Notes under the pieces: model-generated
What the model saw: the letters and a program-made list of their open reading frames with translations, nothing else
The model's database searches: none
Told to the model about the DNA's origin: nothing
Shown: positions 47,665 to 58,025 of the stretch, in pieces
Position numbering within the stretch: position 1 is the first letter of the stretch
Layout of the letters: each line of letters opens with the position of its first letter
Program-made: the position numbers and the translations under genes
Assembly (NCBI GenBank): GCA_013180625.2
Contig: SNVD02007543.1
Coordinates: forward strand, 116,001 to 180,000
Length of the DNA: 64,000 nt
Source: Boswellia sacra
Taxonomy: Eukaryota; Streptophyta; Magnoliopsida; Sapindales; Burseraceae
Reading direction: 5' to 3'

Positions 47665-49127
47665 TATTACACCCTTGATTTTCGTACATGGCTGGCATAG
47701 CATGCCTTGCGCTATGCCATGGCTTGGAGGGGGCTGCAAGGGTGCATGCCCACGATGAGCACACGGGTGAGTGCTTAAACAAGGTGCGGAGACGTTGCGT
47801 GGCGTGATAGAGGCATTGATACGCGAGGGGAAGCGTAAGGCAATGTGAATGCTAACACAGGGGGATGTGTAGCGCAGCGAAACAATACGCACGCATGGGT
47901 AGCGAGCGTAGTGTGACACGCACATAGGAATGGGCGTGGCACAATGGGATAACATGCATGTACGGGTTACGGGCATGATGTATGGCGCACGCATGGAGAT
48001 GGGTGTGGCACAACAGGTTAACATGCACGCACGGGTTGTGAGCATGATGTGTGGAGCACACATGGGGTTGGGCGTGACACAACGATGCAACGCGTACGTT
48101 GGGGTCAACGTAGTGCAATGGCACTAGCACATGCACGCATGCGGGTCGGGACGCTTGCGAGGTAGCGAGCACGTGCACGGGTAGCGCGCAACAAAGCAGC
48201 GACATGGCGCGCAGCGGCGGTTCATGGTGCAAATGGGCGTCTTAGTGGGCATCAGTCATGGCACATGTCCAAGAGGATTATGGTTCCTAAAATTAAGGAA
48301 GTAGTGGGATGGAAGTTATTTCCTAAGGTGTAGGAAATGTAACTTCCCCACTAACTTAGTGGTTGAGAGGACTCAACCATGTCCTTGAGAATAGGAATGG
48401 TAGTGGGTGGTTATTTGGGAAGTTAATTCCCATATCCCATGCCATGATCCCACTCATGGGTAGTTATGCTCATGAGGGAAGTGGGAAGTTACTTGGAGGT
48501 AGCTATTTCCATGCCATGATCTACGATCATGGGTGGTTATGCCATGAGAGAAAGTAGGAAGTTATGGGTGGATAACTTCCATGATCTCCACTCATGGAGA
48601 GTGGAGGAGGTATGTGGCAACGTAGGAGCGCGCCACCTAAGCCTAGTAGTTGGGGATGTCAACTACATGGACCACGTGGCGTTTAGCCCATGGAAATAGG
48701 ACCTAGCAACCAGGGTTGTTGGTTGGCTCTTTTCCTAATATTGTACCAAGATGGTGGGCTGGAGGAACACAACACACTACACACAAGACATAAGACATAA
48801 GAGGAGAGACACCAACGAGTCAAGCAAGAGAATGGTTATTCGAGAGGGATAAACACTTAGCGAACGGAGTAGTTAGTGTGAGTGTTTCCAGCACACATCT
48901 TGGGGCGGATTGTATTCTTTTCTTTGAGGCAATAAAAGAAAAAGTTGGAAGTCGATGCTTCCGTAAATCCTTTGTGTGCCTTCTTGAAAAAATTGTGAGT
49001 TGAGTTACGCATATCTACGCATACCTACGGTGAGAACCTCCAAAGCGGTTTATCGAGTAGCTGGCTAAGTAGGGGCTTAGCGCTATCGTAGGGTAATCCG
49101 CATACCAGAAAAAAAAGTCCTGTGACA
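47665..49127 (+). mobile_element. Solo LTR inserted in the last CRK exon
   Basis: 1463 bp flanked by a perfect 5-bp duplication CCTAC (47660-47664, 49128-49132). CRK coding sequence (VDRPT, then MSFVVVML) resumes directly across it. The end is TGTGACA; the start TATTACACCC is one expected from TGTCACACCC with G-to-A and C-to-T changes. No primer-binding site, polypurine tract or coding part is present, so it is a recombined solo LTR, probably of a gypsy-type element. AATAAA at about 48930 suggests plus orientation. Frames inside are GC-rich repeat translations, not genes. Confidence 0.85.
47863..48110. repeat. GC-rich minisatellite in the solo LTR
   Basis: About three units of 69 bp, with GGG(C/T)GTGGCACAA-type starts at 47932, 48001 and 48070, each followed by AACATGCA, ACGGGTT and GCATGATGT blocks. 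Rich in CpG and ACGCATG-type motifs, unlike the AT-rich surroundings. Confidence 0.8.
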
Positions 49128-49320
49128 CCTACCATGTCATTTGTGGTCGTAATGTTGACAAAATGATACCTTAATGCTTCTTAGTCTAGCGCAACCTAGA
49201 TCTTTTGTTAGCCAAGTTGGTGTAAGGCCAACTCAGCTCTTATTCGAGAACAACAATACCGTTTGTTCTTTGAATAATGAGGTAATCTTTAAAATATGTC
49301 CCCACAGTTTACAAGTGAGT

Positions 49321-50989
49321 AATGATACTTTTTCAAAAATTTATTTCAATTTATTTCTATTTAATTAATAATATAAAATTTTATCTCAAATTTTATATTA
49401 TAAATGATGTATAATTAATTAATGATTAACAAGTGCATGAGTTAAAGATATAATGAACGATGTGATAGTTTTAAATTCATGTCAAGTCATTTGGGATTCA
49501 TACTTTTGGGAAGAATTCTGAGTCGTCTATCACTACTCTCTACAATTTTATGGTTTATTTCTTATGTCATTATTTTCGTTATCAAAAGATGTATAGACAA
49601 GTATACGATTTATTATTTGTTTTCTGGAAGTATTTAATGAGATCATTTTTATTTATCATCTATGGTTTGATCATCGTTGATTTCCTTTATTCATACCAAA
49701 CAGACTAGTTAACAAGGACCATCTATGATCTCCCCCTCTTGTATAATGAGATAATCCTAAAATGTACTTCAATGACTAGTATCTGAATTAATACTAAAAA
49801 TAAGTCATAAGTAACTTTTCTTTACATATGCATCTACATATACTTGATAGGTAATAAAAAATGCTAATTTCTATTGAAAATGTTGTAGCAATAAAATTCT
49901 ATTCGTTTGAAAATTTTTAGTGGTTAAAAATATATTAATTTAATAAATTTTAAAACTTGTAAAATATATTTATTAATAACTAATCATTAATAATAAGATC
50001 TAATTTCAAACAATTTAAAAAATTTAAATCATATATTAATTATTATTTTAATAAATACAAAAACCATTCATGCTCTTGGCTCCACAACCATCTTTTCCAC
50101 TCCTTAGGTATCTTATGGAAATGGCTTGGGTACAATTGCTGTAGCCATACAGTAATTGTTTATTTTGTATAAAAATTGTAAACTGATGTATAAATGTCAT
50201 CAATGAATAAACAAAAGTTGTAAGTAAAAAACTCGTCAATGAAAATTATATAACAGTTGTGTTACGATTTTTATTTACTTATTTACGTCTTTTTTACATT
50301 CGTTTACAACTTTTATACAAAATGAATAGCTGTTATATAGGTACAACAGTTGTAATGTGGGAGGACTCGTATCTTATCCCAATAGGTTGGTTAGTGATTT
50401 TTCTTCATTAGGATTTATTATTTTTTGTTTTAATCAGATAAAACTACGATGTATAATAGATATTTAAACATTTGTAGCCATTTTTTTATTAGAATTTAGG
50501 ATAGATAATTTATCAGTCTCCTTAGGAATAATTTATGTTACTCAATAGTTTAGGTTACGGGTATTGATTTTCTCACTTATGTTTTTTTAAAATTTATTTA
50601 TATATTTCAAATTTATTGGATATAAATAACAGGCATGATAAAAGCTCTGTCCATTTTATAACTTTTTAAAATACCATATACTAATTAAAGGTTTTAAATA
50701 TTTAAACAAATTAAATAGTTAATTACCAGAGATATCAATTTTAATTACAATCCATGCCAATATGATAATTTTTTTTTCCTTTTTCAAATTCTAATTCTAT
50801 TTTAGCTTTTTTCAACATGCCATCTAAATCAATCACGTTTTATATAAAGAGTAAACTTTTATAATCTGCACATAAAAGTTGTTGAAATATAGAATACATA
50901 AAAACAGTGCAAAGATCTTGTAATATGTCATTTGTCATATAGTTGATATCATAGTACCAAACTCTGATGTGATTTCGTGATTGATGGTT
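49321..50989. other. AT-rich intergenic DNA after the CRK pseudogene, with a small foldback element
   Basis: No gene. At about 50129-50357 two inverted arms of about 55 bp are seen (left GTACAATTGCTGTA to TTGTATAAAAATTGTAAAC; right GTTTACAACTTTTATACAA to GTACAACAGTTGTAA), consistent with a MITE-like foldback. No target-site duplication identified. Confidence 0.5.
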
Positions 50990-52984
50990 TGATGAGGAAT
51001 GAGATTCCTCGAATTAAAAAAAAGGAGGAAATATAAACAAAGGAAATCAGAGAAATAATAGAAGATATTCGAGAAGAAATAAAGTGAAATTGAGGAAGAA
51101 AAAAATCTTTTTACTAAAAGACTAAAAATTCATGTTCAACAACCTTACAAATAAAATAACTAATGATACATATTTATAGTACCAACAAACATAACTTAAC
51201 TATGAAATAGAATCTATTAGGAAATAAATCTAATCCAGACTAAACTAGAAAGTACAAAATAACTCTTAAACAAAATTATAAACTAATTATTTAGAAATAA
51301 CTCAAATTAAGATTACTTCCACTCTAGGAAGTCAAAATCCGTAATAATAGTCAAAATCCTTAATTTATTAAAATTCCTAAAATCAAAACTGAAATCTCTA
51401 ATTTTATTCCTACTTGTATTCTAATAGGTCTTACATCAATTTTTTTCCGCTTGAAAGAACTATACTCTTGGCAAGTTATCAAAGAGGAAGCCGCCAATAC
51501 ACAAGGAAATGCCCCATCTTCTCTTGGACAAGCATAGAAAAGTGACCAACTCAAATCTTCTCTTGGTAGTTGAATGGTATAGGTATACATGACTGAAATT
51601 TGGATGATGTGTCAATATCCTCTAAGAAAGCAACGATATTCATCACGAAAGACTTCACCAAGGATGTTAATCCAATGATAAAATTACATGAACCCAAATA
51701 TGAATCACAACCTATAAAATCAATTTCTTGAATCGTCTCATGAGAATTTTTTTTCATATATAGATTCAACTTTGCATGTAGGCTCCACATCATCATTAGA
51801 CTTCATCTCGCCCTTGATTTTAATATCACCTTTACATTTGGATTCATGGCAATCTTTACTAGAATCATTATAGTCATCCTCATGGTTCTTAAGAATTGCA
51901 CCTAAAATCCCTTTTTCATCGTGACTTTTATGTTAGGTAGATAACTCTATTATAAGGTCTTGATTTGTGAGAGAGAAGACTTGTCAGACTTTTATGGCCT
52001 GTAGTAGTTCTATCTTCCTAGCATCTGTCCTAGCATTCATAATTTTTTCCAAGGTATCATTCTAGTGTTTATCCTATTTTCTAAAGTTTGCATCCTGGCA
52101 ATTACTTGTTGGTGTGTTATTGATTGAGGTGGTTCAGGTTCTTAGACTAATGATGAATTTTGGTAAAGGTAATTGACCATATTTAGGGACTAAACTGACA
52201 AGACTCAAGAATATAGTAGACTGAAGGCGCTATATAATGAAACTTTGAATAATGTTTTGACACCTTTACATTGAAAATTTGAACTTGGCGCTGAGGGACA
52301 GATTGTAGATGGTGACAAGGAGATTCTGATGGTGGCAGTAGTGAACAGTAACTCTGGCATGAACAATAACTCTGCGTGAACAGTGATTTCAACATGAACC
52401 GTGATAGTGGTTGAAATTTTTTATTTTTTATTTTTTCACAAAAATTGATGGATGGGAGATAAAATTAAGGTAAAGTTAACTAATGGTGGTCGGAAATTGA
52501 GAGTTTATCGGTTGAACAAAAAATAAAAGAAGGGGTTAACCATGCTCTGATACCAAATAATCATGAGGAGTGAGATTTTTTTAATTAAAAGAAAGGGAGG
52601 GAGATATAGACAGAGAAAATGAGAGAAATGATAGACGAAATTTGGGGAGAAATTGAGGGAGAAAATAATATTTTTACTAAAAGATCAAAAATCCATATTC
52701 AACAACTTTAGAAATAAAATATCTATTGACACGTATTTATAATACCAATAAACATAACTTGACTAGGAAATAGAATCTATTAGAAAATAAATTTAATCTC
52801 AATTAAACTAGAAAATACCAAAAATAACTCCTAATAAAATAGCAAACTAATTATTAGGAAAATAACTCAAATTAAGGTTATTTCCAATTTAGAAAGTTAA
52901 AATCCATAATTTATTAAAATCATTAAAATAAAAATTGAAATCCCTAATTTTATTCCTAATTGTATTCTAATGGGTCCTACATGA
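50990..52984 (-). mobile_element. Non-autonomous LTR retrotransposon without recognisable pol
   Basis: LTRs 50990-51438 and 52561-52984 (TGATGAGGAATGAG start in the left copy) are flanked by a perfect TGGTT duplication (50985-50989, 52985-52989). The minus-strand primer-binding site TTGGTATCAGAGCA is at plus 52543-52556. The 1122-bp internal part has short minus frames (51796-51551, 51590-51360, 52395-52183) that do not resemble gag or pol motifs I know; they may be gag remnants. The LTRs are well diverged, so it is old. Confidence 0.8.
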
Positions 52985-55213
52985 TGGTTATAGAAAATAA
53001 ATTAATGGAGAGAGAATAAATATGTATTTAAATTATTCATCAATATAAAAATTTATGTGTTAATAGATCCTCAAAAGCTAAGACAAAATTAGATGAGTTA
53101 AGTGTTATGCTGAATAAACTAGATTATTAGCTCAGTAACTCATTATGAAGGAGAATAAAAGTCTTTTAGCTCTTTTCACAAAAAAGCAACCCGCTTGATA
53201 AAATATAAGTTATTCAACATAAAATGAGGATAACAAGCCTATTATTAAGAAAGCTTATTATCAAAACAAGATGAAATCAACAACTTTCAAACAGGCGAGG
53301 TAAGTTTGTTATATTATTAAATCAAAGGAGATAACTTTATTATCTTTTTATTCAATCAAAATCCGATACAACTTCGAGGAGAGGATCAAGGTTAGGACAC
53401 TCAGCTATAAATAGCTTGCATATCTCATAAGCCAAGTACGACAAAAAAAAAAAAAAAACTCAGCTACTAATCTTCTCTACTAAGTCATTAGAATTCTGAC
53501 TTGAGTGGTTCGCCAACGCTCCCTTCACCTTCATTGTTTGTTTTTACATTCATTTTCTTTTTTGATAAAATTATCTGTAACAATTCTCTAAAATCCTTCC
53601 ACGTGTAATTCATCTAGTTGACAAAAAATCAACGTGGTATAGAGGATCCTAGTTCTTTTTAGAAATGATAAGATAAAGATTGAAATCTAATTTTGAAATT
53701 TATTAGAATTTAATGATTTTAGAATTCTGACATCTCTCAAAAAAATTCTTTCGTTATCTTCATACTTTTATAAAATCAAATATTTAAATTATAAATTGCT
53801 CGTCTTAAATTATGTTATATGGATAATATGTAGTATGCAGTTTTCTCTTTGGTTTTGTAGTGTGAAATTTAAATTTATGAAAATAAAAGTATCCAATAAT
53901 TATATTATAATATGTAGAAATATAGGTTTTTTAGATGCTTTTGATTTATAATAAAATCAAAGAGACCTCATACCTAAGTCATGATTAAAATATGTATCTA
54001 TCATTTGTTGTTACTTAAATTTCAATTGAATTCAAATATACACCCCTTTAGTTAAAAAAAAAAAGGTTGAATAAGAAAGGCCACTAATTAAGATGAACGA
54101 GAAATAGGCTGATGCATTTTAATGTAGATATTAAATGCAATCTGTAGATTCCAATATAAAGAAGCCCATGAAATTGTTCCAAGTGGGTGGCTGCCTATGC
54201 ATATATGTCTGCAGTTCTTTCGCTTTCAAAGTCAATAAAAAACAGATGTTATTAATTTCTTCATAAATGAATCACCAGGCCCTTCTTCCATCATCATTTC
54301 AATGTAAAACACTTTTGCCAAAGTTATTGGAATTTGTCGCTTTTCCTTCATAATCCATAAAAAGAGGAAGACATTAATACTAATCTTCAGCTTCATACTC
54401 AATTTTCTCATGCAAATTTTCCTATATAATCTAATATTACATTTATGTTTTATTATCAAATTGTTTATTTTTAATTATCTATGTTATAACTTGTGAATCA
54501 TCAACTTGTAAGTGAAACTTAGATGTAGAATATTATTTATAATTTTTTCTTTCTATAGTAGAACATTGAAACACGTTATTATGTACGATAAATATTTAGA
54601 GTCATCTGATCAAATTTTAATAATAGATAAATAATTAATATTTTAATAATATGCTCTTATCAAAATATCGTTCTAGTTACGTTGAAAGGTTAACAATGGA
54701 TAATTTATGAGCCAATTGATGTTCATAACAGCTAAATTGAAATATTTTACCTGCAAATTTCTCCTACATTTATTTGAAGAAATGGAGAAGAGAAAGTAGG
54801 AAGTTTTATCATCATCAAATTTATGGTTACAATAATAAAATAATAAGTTACATCATCCTCACTCATCAAGAAAAAATGTCACATTATAATCGAATGCTAA
54901 AATTTATGGTTTTTTTTAATGTTGAATATAATTCTTGTAATATGTGATATTATTGCTGTAAATATTACAAATTATAGTTTTTACTCTAATGTTATAAAAT
55001 GTGACGCATTTTTAATTATAAATATGATGTTGCATGCTACAATTCACAATAAAACTACACTGTAGTGACAAGTTCCTCTACCAGATACTTAAAATGTTAA
55101 AATTTACATTAACTGAAATTATGATGTTAATTTATCAAAGATTTAAATTTTCTTCAATGCCTTAACGATAGACAAGGATTGGAATATTTCAACTTTAAAT
55201 GATATAATGTTTT
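52985..55213. other. AT-rich DNA leading into the duplicated gene C upstream segment
   Basis: 52985-53640 has no recognised feature. 53640-54070 is related to 32278-32570 and 34545-34860 but has no hAT-like MITE. 54070-54470 is related to 4310-4550 plus 10820-10900 and to 35530-35700. No gene seen. Confidence 0.5.
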
Positions 55214-55957
55214 TGTAACATCCCACATCGCTTGAGAATATGATATGATATGTGCTTAAATATCCTGTGAGCTCTTTAAACTATTAGAGGTCTTTTGGTT
55301 GCAAAGCCCGAAAGCAAAACCGTGACGGACTATGTGTCTAAAGCGGACAATATCCAACAGTAGGCCGGGGTGTTGGGCTTTGCTCATACGTGGGGGCCAC
55401 CTCTCGACGACGCACATGGGAACCACCGCTTGAGACTATGTGAGGGTCACCTCTTAAGGGTTTATGGGAATTGTAGAGTACCACACACAAGTGCAAAGTG
55501 TCACATATGGGATCAGGATGTTACAAATGGTATCAAAGCCTAGCTCAACTATGGTATCAAAGCCTAGCTCAACTATGGTATCAAAGCCTAGCTCAATTGG
55601 AAGCGTGGGATGTCATACTAGGGATGTAAGCTCAATCAAGTGAGGACGCTTGATTCCCAAGCGGAGGTGAATGTAACATCCTACATCGCTTGGGAATATG
55701 ATATGATATATGCTTGAATATCTTATGAGCTTCTTAAGTTATTGGAGGCCTTTTGGGTTGCAAAGCCCAAACGCAAAACTATGACGGACTGTATGTCCAA
55801 AGCGGATAATATCCAACAGTGGGCCAAGGGGTTAGGCTTCGCGCATGCATGGGGACCACCTCTTGAGACTTTGTGGGGGCCACCTATTCAGGGTTTATGG
55901 GAACCACAAAGTGCCACATACAAGTGCAAAGTGCCAAATGCGGGCAGAGATGTTGCA
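55214..55957 (+). mobile_element. TRIM retrotransposon with triplicated primer-binding site
   Basis: LTRs 55214-55525 and 55672-55957 belong to the same family as 29292-30098. A perfect GTTTT duplication flanks it (55209-55213, 55958-55962). The 146-bp internal region starts with three tandem 24-bp units (55527-55550, 55551-55574, 55575-55598), each with the tRNA-Met site TGGTATCAAAGCC (one change from TGGTATCAGAGCC) and TAGCTCAA. It has no coding capacity. Confidence 0.9.
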
Positions 55958-55962
55958 GTTTT

Positions 55963-58025
55963 GGAATGGATATTTTGGTACAAATTTTTTGACACAAAAC
56001 TAGACACAAATTTTTTTGTCATTGATTCATAAAATCTAATAGTTTGAATGATTGATGAGTTGATAGTATTAAATATAATTTCTTAACTTTTAATATCAAC
56101 TATTGAATTTGATGATATCAAAGACCACAAATTTGTATCAATAAATTATGTAAACAGATCCCTATCCATAATTTTCGCTATACTTTTACTCAGTCAAATA
56201 TTAACTACTACAGTAACATTTTTAACTTTTGGTAGGGCAGATCACAGAGAGTACTATTTCATTTATATTACTAGCAAGTTTGGTTTACTTTCTAATAAAA
56301 GTTTGCACTAAGTGAACAATACAATTTTTTGTGGTTTGGTACATCTAACACATTATATTTTCTGGAATTAGTTATATGTAATTTAACATAGAAAGAATAT
56401 ATTTTCTTGAATTAATGAAAACTATTGTGATTCGTTTATTTGGATATAAAACAATTAATCATAGAGTAGTCTTAAACACGTGTCTCGTTAAAACCCTAGT
56501 ATATGTATATTTGCATTATATATAAAAATCAATAAACCACTTCAAAAATTATGTTTTTCTTTGCAAAACCTATTGAGTTCAATGAAATAATAAATTTATC
56601 ATAATTTTAAAGCTGGTTTAATGGCTATTATAATTTGAACAAAATCTTTGAGGTCTTAATATATGTCCTTAAGTATACATTAAGACTACTCATTATACAA
56701 TGAAGGATAGTTTTAAGAGTACCATAAAACTTGGCTTTTTCATAGTAAAAATTATTATATTCATTGTTACATTTTTCATTACAAAATGTCATAGGACATG
56801 ATAAAATAATTAATTGGGCAAAAATGCCCTTGTTTTAGGGGATCTTTGAAAAATAACCGCTCCCTAAAAATTTGTATGTCATGACTCTGTCTAACATCTG
56901 ACAGTGTTTGACTATATTTAATAATATTCGACACTCGATAAATAATATCTAACAGTGTCCGACACTCGATAGATGGTCATAGCATATAAATTTTAAGGGA
57001 CAGGATCATTTTTATAATCCATAGTTAAAATTGGGATATTTTTGCAAATCTTCCTAATTAATTTAATGCAAATCATGTTGAAGTGATTTAATGATTATTA
57101 TAATAAGAGTTTACTATTTTTGAGTTCTTAAAATTTGTTTATATTAAGATAAGCCATAAATCATTATGGTATGGTATATTATGTTTTTATGTTAAGCACT
57201 GATCCTTTCAGTTGAAGAGTTGGGGAAATTTTAATTCAAATATTCCCGAGTGTTGTTTGACTGCTGTTACTCGTTAAACCTTCCAAAATAATATACGTAT
57301 ATTATTGGTTACTAGCCATTACAGTAACCAATAACGTACCTCTATTTTTCACTGGAAATGACTACTCATAGAAAATGCATAATACATAATCAAACACTAG
57401 CCTTAAATCGAGCTTCAATGGAAGTTCCTTGTCCTATAGGGAAGTGCATATATGGCCAATAAATTGATCGATGGGACTCTTATCTCACCGGCGGCTAATT
57501 AATTAATACACTTTAGCATCCAATTTAATCACGATTTTTTTTTTATTTACAATGTCACCAAACTAGCTAAGCAACAATTGTAGGATATCTAACTGAAGTG
57601 ATTGTATGAAAATGGATCAATTAAATTGATAGATACTTAGTTATCAGTCTACACCTTTGAACATACAAGTGGAAAAAAAAATCTTTAATGCGAAGAATGT
57701 ATCTAATTTAACTGTACATAATTTTAATTAGAGTGTATGTATACATGGTCAAAATTATAAAAATATAGAAATGACATGCTATGCGTACAGTTTTATCCAC
57801 ATTTTTCATATATTATATAATAATTAGAGGTAGAAAATAATTTATATTTCTGCATAGTGAAATAAACTAAAATGGTAAAGTTGACCTTACGTACGTTAAT
57901 TAAGCCTTTGTCAGGAAGTAGTTGTTGGAGATGACCAACAATATCCAAAGCTTCTCTCTATAAATTAACACTAAAACCATCTATCAACCTCACCGCTAGC
58001 TTTAATTATTTAATTTCTCAAAAGA
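55963..58025 (+). promoter_or_regulatory. Upstream region of GDSL gene C
   Basis: No gene. The proximal part matches the A and B upstream regions. Core elements: TTGACC W-box-like site at 57881-57886, CAATATCCAAAGCTTCTC block, and TATAAA at 57959-57964, 62 bp before the ATG. A GTACGTACGT-like palindrome follows the W-box. Confidence 0.5.

Larger units (their letters stand above)
37391..49320 (+). pseudogene. Cysteine-rich receptor-like kinase (CRK, DUF26) pseudogene
   Basis: Exon pieces: signal peptide plus two DUF26 domains 37391-38213 (each with a C-X8-C-X2-C motif: CRGNVNNSTCQDC and CPHCLSGSNCIGC); membrane segment 38945-39061; juxtamembrane 39135-39268 and 44352 on; kinase Gly loop LGQGGFGSVYN to 44462; IAVKRLS region about 44753-44964; HEDSQL and catalytic loop 46585-46825; GYMALEYAMHG 47280-47390; C-terminal 47520-47660 and 49128-49320. 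CRKs are plasma-membrane receptor kinases of stress and defence signalling. Breaks: TGA 37436, TGA 37613, TAG 37787, frameshifts near 44935 and 46685, a TAG after SFGIL (about 47358), and HRD changed to HRH in the catalytic loop, although DFG is kept. Three transposons split its exons. It cannot make a receptor. Confidence 0.88.

Noticed and set aside
47638..48232. Minus frames rich in Cys, His and Ala
   Set aside because: They are translations of the 69-bp CpG-rich repeats in the solo LTR.
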